Shown: one piece after another, positions 46,938-55,583 of the stretch
How positions within the stretch are numbered: position 1 is the first letter of the stretch
Layout: the number at the start of each line of letters is the position of its first letter
Translations under genes and position numbers: made by a program
Notes under the pieces: generated by a model
What the model was told of the DNA's origin: nothing
The model's input: only the letters and a program-made list of their open reading frames with translations
Databases searched by the model: none
NCBI RefSeq assembly: GCF_900111165.1
Contig: NZ_FOGH01000012.1
Location: 1 to 64,000, forward strand
Source: Nitrosomonas sp. Nm51
Lineage (GTDB): Bacteria; Pseudomonadota; Gammaproteobacteria; Burkholderiales; Nitrosomonadaceae
Length of the DNA stretch: 64,000 nucleotides
Direction: 5' to 3'

Positions 46938-48416
46938 CTACAGCGCGGTCAGGACGCGGAACGCTAATACAGTATCACGCTCAGCGGGTAATTCAATACG
47001 CCATTCGGCCGTATTAGCGGTGATTTTCTGATGTGGATGCGATTCGGACAGCATGCGCCAGTCACCGGGAACGGGTTCGCGGACGATTACCGTGACGGCT
47101 TCTTTTTTTGCGTTGCTGAGCGTGATCCGGTGCGCTGTCTCGAATTGCCGCGTATTCGGATCAGGCGATGGAATTTTTTTAAAGTCAATCTGTTTTTTCT
47201 CTGCTGTAATATCGAATGCCTGCCCCAGTTGCAGCCGAACCATCACATTGCCGGGTGTGTGGCTTAGCGTGTCTTCGCCGACAAAATGCAGATCGTTATG
47301 TTGATCCCGCTTGTAGGCGCGAATGATACCGGCCGGTAACGGTACACCCAGCTCGCCGCCGTTGTTGCGGAATTTAATGAAAGTGTCTACCGCCTGTTTT
47401 TGTTCGGCATGGCGGTAATGGCCAGAATAATAATGATTCTGTCCTGTTAAAATAAACTGCTTTTCGATTGGAATCGCACGCGCGGACATGAAGGCAACTT
47501 GCTGACTTTGATTGTCGCGTAACGTGGTTTTGACAGGAAGCGGATAACGGTGCAGTTCAAAATGTGCGGTATTGTCGATATCGGCAGCTGCTGCGCTCAT
47601 GGATTCAAGTTCCCGGCTGAATTGTTTGGCCACGGGGCGGCTGGCAGGTTGTACCTGGTTGATATCACCGGCGATCAATTGAATTCTGGCATGGTGAAAA
47701 TCGATGCCGCTCTGGTTCGTGAGCGTGGCCATACCGGTCAAACTGGCCTGCCGGTCTTGTTGATCGAGTTCTAAAATATAATCAGCCTGCCACGAAAGCC
47801 CATGGCTCAGGTATGTTAACTGCAATGGCTGCGGTTTGTTATGCCGGGTTATCTGGCTGTCCAGTACAGCCGTCATTGCCGGTTTGTCGCGCAACCCATC
47901 AGGGATTTCAGAAAATGCCAAACGGCCGGGCATGCCGGTCTCAATACGATCGGAAAACTTGAGGATGATGCCGCCGTTGGTCGTCAGCACCGTGGCCGTC
48001 TCTTTGTGTTCGTCGCCGGTAGCCGGATTTAAACGTATGACAGTGACTGGTTTGCCAGTATGGCTCTCCAGTAATTGTTGTGGTGTCAGCAAATTCAGAT
48101 TAAAGTGCTGAGCCACGGTTTGCAGCAGTTCGGGCCGCTCTGAATGACTTAACCAAGCGGTCTGCGGTTTGATTCTGGCGGAGATTTCCTGCCAGACCAG
48201 ACGGTTGAGGCCGTGCTGCAGCGTGATATGGCGGGTATCCTTAACCAAGGCAAGGTCATGCTGGTACAGTGAAAGCGCTATTTCCGCCTGATCGCCGCGG
48301 GTTGTGGTTATCTCGGTAGCGGCAAATGCTGCTTGCAGGCTGATAGCGGCCGCTATGATCAGCCCGGCCAGTGTAATGATGTAAATGGTTAAACGGCGGG
48401 CAAGGGTTTTGTTCAT
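46938..48416 (-). CDS. Exported DUF4139 protein
   Basis: A 492-residue protein with an N-terminal membrane or signal segment (LTIYIITLAGLIIAAAISLQAA, cleavage likely after AFA). The DUF4139 domain, a beta-rich fold, fills the C-terminal two thirds: LTYLSHGLSWQADYILELDQ, GMATLTNQSGIDFHHARIQL, KFRNNGGELGVPLPAGIIRAY, RITLSNAKKEAVTVIVREP. No enzymatic motif was seen. Relatives are uncharacterised secreted or surface proteins. Upstream on the same strand is the coiled-coil gene, 109 bp away. Confidence 0.8.
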   Translation of the reverse strand: MNKTLARRLTIYIITLAGLIIAAAISLQAAFAATEITTTRGDQAEIALSLYQHDLALVKDTRHITLQHGLNRLVWQEISARIKPQTAWLSHSERPELLQTVAQHFNLNLLTPQQLLESHTGKPVTVIRLNPATGDEHKETATVLTTNGGIILKFSDRIETGMPGRLAFSEIPDGLRDKPAMTAVLDSQITRHNKPQPLQLTYLSHGLSWQADYILELDQQDRQASLTGMATLTNQSGIDFHHARIQLIAGDINQVQPASRPVAKQFSRELESMSAAAADIDNTAHFELHRYPLPVKTTLRDNQSQQVAFMSARAIPIEKQFILTGQNHYYSGHYRHAEQKQAVDTFIKFRNNGGELGVPLPAGIIRAYKRDQHNDLHFVGEDTLSHTPGNVMVRLQLGQAFDITAEKKQIDFKKIPSPDPNTRQFETAHRITLSNAKKEAVTVIVREPVPGDWRMLSESHPHQKITANTAEWRIELPAERDTVLAFRVLTAL

Positions 48417-48525
48417 GGCTGACTCCTGTTCCAGACAATTGTTGATGGCGGGGTTTTGAACGGCTTTGTTGTTTCGCGCCGAATACGCCGGGCCTGATAA
48501 GCCCGCTGGGAATTGTACCAGTGTG

Positions 48526-50544
48526 TCAGGGCTTGCGGGGAGTGCGGGTTATCGCAATCGCAGCGGATGATGCAAGATCCTTTTCGGGCGGGGTGGATAT
48601 AACACCGGGTTTTGTTTGATCAGATGCTGGACGAATTGATTGAACGGCTGTATCCGGTGACAATAGCGGGATGGCTGGCTGCGCATGGTGATGCGCTGTT
48701 GCGGCCAGTACGGCGCGTATTCTGGCCGTTGCCGCTGCTGTTGCTTTTTTGTTTTCTTCAGTTTGCGCAATGATCGCTTCGTTGGCCATGCGTTCGACAG
48801 TTTCACGCCGTGCGGCTTCCTCGCGGGCCTTTTCCTCCAGTTCAGCGCGTTTGCTGATAATAGCCAGTGCGGCGGAATCGGCTCTGGCTTTAGCCAGAGC
48901 TGCTTCGGAGGCTTTGGTTTCCGCGTCTAACAGGGCTTTTGCTTTGTTGGCAGCGTCAATTTTTGCTTGCGCCCGGGTAACAACGAGACTGGTGATTTTC
49001 TGTTCGGTTTGCAAACGTTCGGCGGCCGCGCGCTTTGCATCCGTCATCGCCTGGATGCGCAGCTCGGCATCCGCGAGCAGGCGTTGTTCGGTCTCAGCCT
49101 TGGCGCTGGCTTCTTCGGCCGCTCGAAGATCAGCGTTGGCTCTGGTTTCAGAAATTTCTCGGGCGTGTTTTTCAGCTACGGTTTTTTGCTCGGCCGCTTC
49201 CGTGGCAGCGATATCTGCCTGTTTGCGCGCCCGGGCTTCTGCGGCAGCCTGCAGGCAGGCTTCGCGGCGAATCTGTGCGGCCTGCGCTGCTTCTGTCTCT
49301 GTTGCTTTCTGTTGCTCAGCGGCGGTACGGGCGTCGCGCTCGGCGTTCAGTTTGATCTCGGCTGCAGTTTTTACTTCCAGTTCACACTGTAAGCGCTGGC
49401 TTTTTTCAGCCAGTGTCTGGGATTCGATTTGTATGCGTGCGCGAATGGCTGCAGCGGCTTCCGACTCTTTTTGTGCTATCGATTCCGAAATTTGCGCAGC
49501 GGCTGCCTCCGCTTCTTTTTTCGTGCGCGCCATTTGTGCCGCTTCTGCATCCTTTTGCTGGCGTTGTTGTGCGGTTTCGGCTGCCTGAGATTCCTCTTTG
49601 GCTTTTTCCTGCGCGGCCCGCGCTGCATCGGATTCTGCGCGCACACGGGCCTCAGCCGAACACCGGGCACTGGTTTCTGCCTCCAGGCGCTTTGCAATTT
49701 GTTGCTGAATTTCGGTTTCCAGACGTGTACGCTGCTGTATTTCCTCCAGCTCTTTTTTCTCCGCACTAGCATTTGCATTGGCCAAAGCAAGCTGCTTTTC
49801 GTTTTCGCGGATTTTTGCTTCAGCGATTTCCCTGGCGCGGTTTTCGGCCTCGATAACAGCCAGCGCAGTTTGTTGCGCCTGTTCGGCTTTTTCTGTATTG
49901 TTTTTAACGGTTTCCGCTGCTTTTTTTTCAGCGCGCAGCTGTGCATCCGATATGTCAAGCGCAGCGGCTTCCTGACTGACCCGCTCGCGGGCCTCTTCTA
50001 CAATTGCGGATTCCGTTTTGAGCTTGGTGTGCAAAATAACAGCCAGTTCTTTTTCGGCCTTGATTTTTTCTTCCGCAAGTTGCCGTGCCTGGATTTCCCT
50101 TTGTCTGTTTGCTCTGGCTTCATTCGCCGCCAACGATTCAGCTTGCGCGCGTGATCTGGCTTCTTCGGTAGCCTGTGTCTCGGCCTTGAGCCGTTCTTCA
50201 GCGGCAACGCGTGCTTTGGCTTCTGCTCTTGCTCTGGCTTCGGCGGCAACCCTGGCTTTTGTTTCAATTGCCAGTCTTTTTTGCGCTTCTTGGATGGCGT
50301 GGTCTTCCGCGCTCAGGCGTTCATGATGCTCCCGTCTGAGTTGATGCTCGATATCGGCAAGCGTCATGTTGTCGTCCGATGCCGGTTGATATGATTGCAG
50401 CAGGTCGGATTGTCCGGCTGGATGTCCTGGCAAATCCAGAAAATACAAATCATTGTCGGCCGCATTAGCAATCGTCGGTTCAAAAGATTCGTTCGACGGC
50501 GATTTTTTTCGCAATGATTGAATTAATCTGGATTTGAATGTCAT
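48526..50544 (-). CDS. Long Ala/Glu-rich coiled-coil protein, unknown
   Basis: About 672 residues from the ATG at 50544; a TTG at 50592 would add 16. An N-terminal 90 residues of mixed composition (SRLIQSLRKKSPSNESFEP...) is followed by roughly 520 residues of almost uninterrupted Ala/Glu/Lys/Arg heptads without Pro or Gly, such as ETKARVAAEARARAEAKARV. A short Pro/Thr-rich tail ends in TRTPRKP. No domain recognised. A rod-like scaffold is likely from composition. It has no signal peptide or membrane helix. Long antisense ORFs here are artefacts of the repetitive codons. Confidence 0.75.
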   Translation of the reverse strand: MTFKSRLIQSLRKKSPSNESFEPTIANAADNDLYFLDLPGHPAGQSDLLQSYQPASDDNMTLADIEHQLRREHHERLSAEDHAIQEAQKRLAIETKARVAAEARARAEAKARVAAEERLKAETQATEEARSRAQAESLAANEARANRQREIQARQLAEEKIKAEKELAVILHTKLKTESAIVEEARERVSQEAAALDISDAQLRAEKKAAETVKNNTEKAEQAQQTALAVIEAENRAREIAEAKIRENEKQLALANANASAEKKELEEIQQRTRLETEIQQQIAKRLEAETSARCSAEARVRAESDAARAAQEKAKEESQAAETAQQRQQKDAEAAQMARTKKEAEAAAAQISESIAQKESEAAAAIRARIQIESQTLAEKSQRLQCELEVKTAAEIKLNAERDARTAAEQQKATETEAAQAAQIRREACLQAAAEARARKQADIAATEAAEQKTVAEKHAREISETRANADLRAAEEASAKAETEQRLLADAELRIQAMTDAKRAAAERLQTEQKITSLVVTRAQAKIDAANKAKALLDAETKASEAALAKARADSAALAIISKRAELEEKAREEAARRETVERMANEAIIAQTEENKKATAAATARIRAVLAATAHHHAQPAIPLLSPDTAVQSIRPASDQTKPGVISTPPEKDLASSAAIAITRTPRKP

Positions 50545-50804
50545 GTTCTGTTGTACCTGATTATACTGCGCAATCCTTATCTTATTTGGCAATAATCCTT
50601 AAACATCTTGTGTTGGAAGCTGACTCTCAAACAGGCAAATCTGCATAACCTGTTCAGTGGGCATGCTTTTTAATAGCAGCATTTTATCATTTTTTAAAAA
50701 TGTAACGCTTGGGATAAAGGACAAAATAAAGCCTATTTCTTATTTGGCGGATGATGAATTAAATGCGTTGCACCATACGGATTGGCAGGTGTCCGGCGTT
50801 GAAA

Positions 50805-51602
50805 TCATGGTATAGCGATGCCAGGCAGATTGACCAGGTGTGACATAAATTCGAATCCATTTTGAATCAATTTTTCCAGTATTGGCGTATAAAAGGTGAT
50901 GCTCAGTGCAAGCATCAGGAAACCAATTGATAATGTAATCGGGAAGCCGACAGCAAAAATATTCAATTGTGGCGCTGCACGGGTCAATATGCCGAGTGCC
51001 AAGTTGGTGATCAGTAACGCGGTTAATACCGGCAGGGCAAGCTGAAGGCCGGATTTGAAAATTTCTCCGCCCCATTCTGCCAGCAGACTGAACGACAATA
51101 CAGAGATGCCGTCTGCCCCGATGGGCAACGCATTAAAACTTTGCGCGATCAGGGCGATCATGAGCAAGTGACCATCGATTGCCAAAAAAGCCAGACTTGC
51201 AATAATGCCCAGAAACCGTCCAATCAAGGCGACCTGACCGGAGCTTTGCGGATCAAAAAAAATGGCGAAAGCGAGGCCCATTTGCAAGCCGATGATTTCT
51301 CCTGCCATTTCGACAGCAACAAAAACGATACGCATGACAAGCCCGATTGCTGCGCCAATAATTATTTGCTGAACTAAAATCAATAATCCGGTACCCGAAA
51401 AGGGATCCGCTGACGGGGCGGGTTGTTCGATAGTCGGCGCAACCAGTATTGTAATCAAAATCGCGAGTCCTACCTTGACTCTGACCGGCACACTGGGGTT
51501 GCCGAGTATTGGCGCGCTGGCGATCAACGCGAGAATCCGAAACAGCGGCCATATGAATGCCGCCATGACGGCATCCAGTTCAGCGCTGGTGATGCTGATC
51601 AC
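50805..51602 (-). CDS. fliR: Flagellar export gate protein FliR
   Basis: A 265-residue membrane protein of the flagellar type III export gate. About six hydrophobic segments; RILALIASAPILGNPSVPVR, MRIVFVAVEMAGEIIGLQMGL and LQLALPVLTALLITNLALGILTR are family landmarks. Last gene of fliLMNOPQR, 53 bp after fliQ. The 260 bp after it before the coiled-coil gene hold no clear terminator. Confidence 0.95.
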   Translation of the reverse strand: MISITSAELDAVMAAFIWPLFRILALIASAPILGNPSVPVRVKVGLAILITILVAPTIEQPAPSADPFSGTGLLILVQQIIIGAAIGLVMRIVFVAVEMAGEIIGLQMGLAFAIFFDPQSSGQVALIGRFLGIIASLAFLAIDGHLLMIALIAQSFNALPIGADGISVLSFSLLAEWGGEIFKSGLQLALPVLTALLITNLALGILTRAAPQLNIFAVGFPITLSIGFLMLALSITFYTPILEKLIQNGFEFMSHLVNLPGIAIP

Positions 51603-51655
51603 GGGTCAGCTTATGCGTCGTTTTATTCATCAATGGGCCGGTGTGTGGCAAGCGG

Positions 51656-51928
51656 TTAACTGACCGCAAGCCAGGGGATGCTGGTGAATAAACGGTGCAT
51701 GTAATCGGTCATGACACTCAGCATCCAGGGTCCGGCAACCACCATAACCAGAAACATGACCAGCAGTTTTGGTATGAAAGACAACGTCATTTCATTGATT
51801 TGCGTGGCAGCCTGAAAGATACTGACAATCAGACCCGTAATCAGCGCGGTCAGCAATAGCGGAGCGGAAATCATGAAGGTGATTTCAAGTGCTTGCCGGC
51901 CAATGGTCATCGCATTTTCTGGCGTCAT
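51656..51928 (-). CDS. fliQ: Flagellar export gate protein FliQ
   Basis: A 90-residue, two-helix export gate subunit with MTPENAMTIGRQALEI and the LTALITGLIVSIFQAATQINEMTL-type core: the conserved FQAATQINEMTL is intact. It is placed 18 bp after fliP. Confidence 0.95.
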   Translation of the reverse strand: MTPENAMTIGRQALEITFMISAPLLLTALITGLIVSIFQAATQINEMTLSFIPKLLVMFLVMVVAGPWMLSVMTDYMHRLFTSIPWLAVS

Positions 51929-51946
51929 GACTTTTCCTTTTATCGG

Positions 51947-52705
51947 TCAGGTGAAAAAACTTTGTGTCAGCGATCCAATCAATAAATGCCAGCCGTCGAC
52001 CAGAACAAACAGCATTAACTTGAACGGCAGGGAAATAATCATTGGCGAAAGCATCATCATACCCATGGACATCAAAACGCTGGCGACGACCATATCTATG
52101 ATCAGAAATGGAATAAAAATAATAAAGCCGATCTGGAACGCGGTTTTTAGTTCACTGGTGATATAGGCTGGCACCAGTATCTTGAAGGGTACTTGCTCCG
52201 GGGATTCAATGTCATCATGATCGGCAATTTGTATGAACAATGCCAGATCGCTTTCCCGTGTCTGATGCAGCATAAAGGTGCGCAGCGGCCCACTGGCGAT
52301 ATCGGCGGCTTCCATGATATCGATTTTGTCTTCCGAAAATGGCAGATATGCTTCGTTATAAACACGATCGATAACGGGTGACATAATAAAAAATGTCAAA
52401 AACAGAGCAATTCCGATCAATACCTGGTTGGGAGGGGAAGACTGCGTTCCCAGTGCCATGCGCAGCAATGACAGGACGATAATAATACGCGTAAAACTTG
52501 ACATCATCAGCACCACCGCAGGAATGAATGTCAACGATGTGAGCAGTATCAGCGCCTGTAGGCTGAGAGTATACGTGGAACCGCCATCGGGCGCGGGCGT
52601 GCTGGTAAATGCGGGAAAACCGGATTGCTGTGCCAATGCCGGCATAGCAAAGCAACCTGAAAGCAGGATGGCCAGTTTTAGAAGTTTGTGTAGGATATGT
52701 CGCAT
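51947..52705 (-). CDS. fliP: Flagellar export gate protein FliP
   Basis: A 252-residue gate subunit with a cleavable signal peptide ([14 protein letters not shown]). The family motifs [53 protein letters not shown] and [25 protein letters not shown] segments are all intact. FliP forms the pore core with FliQ and FliR. Lies 51 bp after fliO. Confidence 0.96.
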   Translation of the reverse strand: MRHILHKLLKLAILLSGCFAMPALAQQSGFPAFTSTPAPDGGSTYTLSLQALILLTSLTFIPAVVLMMSSFTRIIIVLSLLRMALGTQSSPPNQVLIGIALFLTFFIMSPVIDRVYNEAYLPFSEDKIDIMEAADIASGPLRTFMLHQTRESDLALFIQIADHDDIESPEQVPFKILVPAYITSELKTAFQIGFIIFIPFLIIDMVVASVLMSMGMMMLSPMIISLPFKLMLFVLVDGWHLLIGSLTQSFFT

Positions 52706-52756
52706 TCTGGTTCAATAATTGCCGTGATTACACTGAGAATTAATCATAAGCCCTTG

Positions 52757-53194
52757 TTAAGGTAGCTCGTTTTTACTGATGCTTTTATTCAGTATTTTTG
52801 AAAATTGCCCGGCTGATTTTTCCGTTTTCTGTTCTGCAGCATGCTGCGGTGGTTTTTCCGTGCTGTGCAGTGTGTTGATTTGACCGGGCGTGACGCCGAG
52901 TACCAGCCGGGTTTCTCCGATTTCCACAATTACGACGCGCTCGCGCTGGCCAATGCTGGCAGCAGCAACGACTTTAATGTGACCTGTTGCTGCTGCCGGA
53001 ATATTGGCAAAGCGTTTAAACAGCCAGGCAACAACGACAATGATCATTAATACCAGCAGCAGACCGGTAATCATTTTCGTGATACTTTCAGCCGCGATGA
53101 CTGATTCCGGCTGAACCGGGTTTTTGGATTCCGTCTCAGCCAAAACCGCCAATGGACAGGTAAGCAGCAAAAACAGGCAACAATGTTTCAACAT
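52757..53194 (-). CDS. fliO: Flagellar biosynthesis protein FliO
   Basis: A 145-residue protein with an apparent N-terminal signal segment (CLFLLLTCPLAVLA), a membrane helix (ITGLLLVLMIIVVVAWLFKRF) and a cytoplasmic FliO domain (IKVVAAASIGQRERVVIVEI, TRLVLGVTPGQINTLH). FliO stabilises the FliP ring during gate assembly. Position between fliN and fliP supports the call. Confidence 0.92.
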   Translation of the reverse strand: MLKHCCLFLLLTCPLAVLAETESKNPVQPESVIAAESITKMITGLLLVLMIIVVVAWLFKRFANIPAAATGHIKVVAAASIGQRERVVIVEIGETRLVLGVTPGQINTLHSTEKPPQHAAEQKTEKSAGQFSKILNKSISKNELP

Positions 53195-53207
53195 GACAAA
53201 TGACCGG

Positions 53208-53705
53208 TTATCGATTGAGTTTGCGGATTCTTTCGCTGGGCGTAATGATGTCTGTGAGCCGGATACCGAATTTGTCGTTAACGACTACGACTTCGCCCTG
53301 AGCGATCAGACATCCATTAACAAGAACATCCATCGGCTCACCTGCGAGTCCGTCCAGTTCAACAACCGATCCTTGTGCCAGTTGCAGTAAATTCTTGATG
53401 GCGATTTTGGTACGACCGAGTTCCACTGTCAGTTGAACCGGAATATCGAGAATCAGGTCGATATCGTTTGACGTATTAGTCAACGCGCCCTCGTTGGAGA
53501 ATTGCTTGAATACTGTGGCGCTGGCGTTTTTTGTGCCTGGAAAAGCGCCATCCTGAACACTGTTATTCGTACCGGCAGCTGGTTCCTGTTCAACCGTTGT
53601 TTCGGCAGCGACCGCTGTATCCGGGTTTTGTGTGGTTGCTTCCTGTTCAGCCATCGCTTCTGCCCAGCTGTCCAGTTCGTTTTGTTCTGCTGTAGTATCT
53701 GTCAT
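53208..53705 (-). CDS. fliN: Flagellar motor switch protein FliN
   Basis: A 165-residue C-ring protein. The first 80 residues are acidic and variable; the SpoA domain follows (DLILDIPVQLTVELGRTKIA, GSVVELDGLAGEPMDVLVNG, GEVVVVNDKFGIRLTDI). FliN works with FliM in export docking and rotation switching. Start 13 bp before... that is, 15 bp after the fliM stop on the same strand. Confidence 0.95.
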   Translation of the reverse strand: MTDTTAEQNELDSWAEAMAEQEATTQNPDTAVAAETTVEQEPAAGTNNSVQDGAFPGTKNASATVFKQFSNEGALTNTSNDIDLILDIPVQLTVELGRTKIAIKNLLQLAQGSVVELDGLAGEPMDVLVNGCLIAQGEVVVVNDKFGIRLTDIITPSERIRKLNR

Positions 53706-53720
53706 TTGATTCTCCGGTAG

Positions 53721-54698
53721 TTAATCGGCTTCTTTTTGGGAAATCATGGAATTCACCTTGAGCGCATATTGTCCGTTGATAATGCCGTAACGGCATTCCA
53801 TGACCGGAACGCTGTCAACTTCTGCAATTACGGATTCCGGGATGTCAATCGGTACAACGTCGCCAACTTGCATTCCGAGAATCTGCTCAAATGTCATTCG
53901 GGTCTGCCCCAGGTTCGCAACCAGTTCAACTTCCGCTCCCTGTATTTGTCTGGACAGCGATCTTACCCAGCGTTTGTCAATATCCATTTGTTCACCTTGT
54001 AATGCACTATAAAGTAGGTCGCGGATCGGTTCGACCATCGAATAGGGAATGCAGACATGAAATTCTCCACTATTGCCACTGAGATCAAGATCGAAAGAAA
54101 CGCACACGACGACTTCATTGGGCGTGGCAACCGAAGCAAATTGCGGATTCATTTCGGAGCGGACATATTCAAACTGAACCGGATAAACCGGCTTCCAGGA
54201 CTTTTCATATTCTTCGAATACCACATTCAGCAGCCGTTTAATTATGCGCTGTTCGGTTTCGGTAAAGTCACGCCCTTCGACGCGCGAGTGGTAGCGTCCA
54301 TCGCCGCCGAACAGATTGTCAATAATCAGAAATACCAGGTCCGGTTCGAAAACCATCAAGGCAGAGCCGCGCAGTGGTTTGATTTGAATAATGTTCAGAT
54401 TGGTCGGCACCACGAGGTTGCGGACAAATTCACTGAATTTGATAACTTTGACAGGCCCGACCGCAATGTCGACCGTGCGGCGAATGAAATTGAAGAGCCC
54501 AATGCGCAGCAAACGCGCGAAGCGTTCGTTAATAATCTCAAAGGTGGGCATGCGCCCACGGACAATACGCTCCTGCGTTGCGAGATTGTACGTCCTGACG
54601 CCGGACTCAACATTCTCCTGTTTTTCTTCGTCCTGTTCGCCAGTCGCACTTTTCAGCAGTGCATCGACTTCGTCTTGTGAGAGAAAATCTTCTGCCAT
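53721..54698 (-). CDS. fliM: Flagellar motor switch protein FliM
   Basis: A 325-residue C-ring protein that binds phospho-CheY. The N-terminal CheY-binding motif FLSQDEVDALL is intact, followed by the middle domain (FARLLRIGLFNFIRR, LVVPTNLNIIQIKPLRGSAL, DNLFGGDGRYHSRVEGRDFT) and a C-terminal SpoA domain (RMTFEQILGMQVGDVVPIDI). Six bases after fliL. Confidence 0.97.
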   Translation of the reverse strand: MAEDFLSQDEVDALLKSATGEQDEEKQENVESGVRTYNLATQERIVRGRMPTFEIINERFARLLRIGLFNFIRRTVDIAVGPVKVIKFSEFVRNLVVPTNLNIIQIKPLRGSALMVFEPDLVFLIIDNLFGGDGRYHSRVEGRDFTETEQRIIKRLLNVVFEEYEKSWKPVYPVQFEYVRSEMNPQFASVATPNEVVVCVSFDLDLSGNSGEFHVCIPYSMVEPIRDLLYSALQGEQMDIDKRWVRSLSRQIQGAEVELVANLGQTRMTFEQILGMQVGDVVPIDIPESVIAEVDSVPVMECRYGIINGQYALKVNSMISQKEAD

Positions 54699-54704
54699 TT
54701 GGTT

Positions 54705-55178
54705 TTATTGAATAACAAATGAAGTGAATAAAACTGCCATAACCTCTTCGCGCAGTATCTCTGAATCAAGCGATTTCTTGATTTCTTCGGTTAATTCCGC
54801 GCCTAATTGTTTTTTGCCAATCAAAGTGGAGACATCGTTTGCGGTTTTACTGGTTAACAACAGGAGAACCCGGTTGCGGATTTCGGGCATTTGCCGGTCG
54901 ATCTCTTGAGAAACATCGGTATCACGGATTTTTACCGTTAATCCGAGTTGGAGGTACTGGTTTCTGTCTTCTGGCTGTAAATTAACCGTAAAGATGTCAA
55001 GCTCTTTAAACGCAGTGGGTATTTTTTTGGGACGGGCGGGCTCGTATTCATCTTCCTGTTGTCCTTGCATAAAAAACCACGCGCCGCCAGCGCCTGCCCC
55101 GATGGCAATAACCGAGACAAGTATCATGATGACCAGTCCTTTTTTGCCGCTTTTCTTTTCTGCTGCTGTATCTGACAT
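54705..55178 (-). CDS. fliL: Flagellar basal-body protein FliL
   Basis: A 157-residue protein with one membrane helix (GLVIMILVSVIAIGAGAGGAW) and a periplasmic domain that associates with stators and supports motor output. YLQLGLTVKIRDTDVSQEID, NRVLLLLTSKTANDVST and the C-terminal VMAVLFTSFVIQ match the family. First gene of the operon; upstream spacer is shared with the divergent ATP-grasp operon. Confidence 0.95.
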   Translation of the reverse strand: MSDTAAEKKSGKKGLVIMILVSVIAIGAGAGGAWFFMQGQQEDEYEPARPKKIPTAFKELDIFTVNLQPEDRNQYLQLGLTVKIRDTDVSQEIDRQMPEIRNRVLLLLTSKTANDVSTLIGKKQLGAELTEEIKKSLDSEILREEVMAVLFTSFVIQ

Positions 55179-55583
55179 TTCATAGGCTCCGTGCTTAATT
55201 GCCAGGCATTATGAAAGATGTCGACAACGCTTGATATGGCAAATAACAAGCAATTATTAGGTTTTTTTAAGATACCGGTATTTCAGGCTGATACTTTGTC
55301 CAGCAAAATTGATATTTTCTTCTGTATCTGCCCTGCCAGTCGCATTGAGTAATTGGCACTCCCTAATGCGAAATTGTTGGCGTATGTGGGTTTTCCTGCA
55401 GGTATTATTCCTGGTGATTTCAAACGCTATTATTTGTGCTAATCTGAACTAATCTATTTGCATGCCGCACGTTTTGACTTGACCGAGGCCGCGATCAAGG
55501 CGCGAAACCAAACGCAGTATTTTTGTAAGCCATGATTCGCTGGCTGCCGTTGGGAACAATAAATTGACTATGGAGAAAATGCC
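55179..55583. other. Divergent spacer between fliL and the ATP-grasp operon
   Basis: A 405-bp spacer that must contain both promoters. I found no clear sigma-28 or sigma-54 flagellar promoter: a TGGCAC at 55354 has its GC element one base too far. A weak inverted repeat (CTTGA/TCAAG around 55478-55499) lies 85 bp before the ATP-grasp start. The only solid signal is GGAG nine bases before 55584. Confidence 0.35.

Noticed and set aside
48749..50154. Long Ser/Ala-rich and Phe/Cys-rich frames on the plus strand
   Set aside because: They are the complement of the repetitive Ala/Glu/Lys codons of the coiled-coil gene; low-complexity translations without domains.
55354..55370. Sigma-54 (-24/-12) promoter before the ATP-grasp operon
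   Set aside because: TGGCAC is followed by TAATGC with the GC one base too far; sigma-54 spacing is strict.
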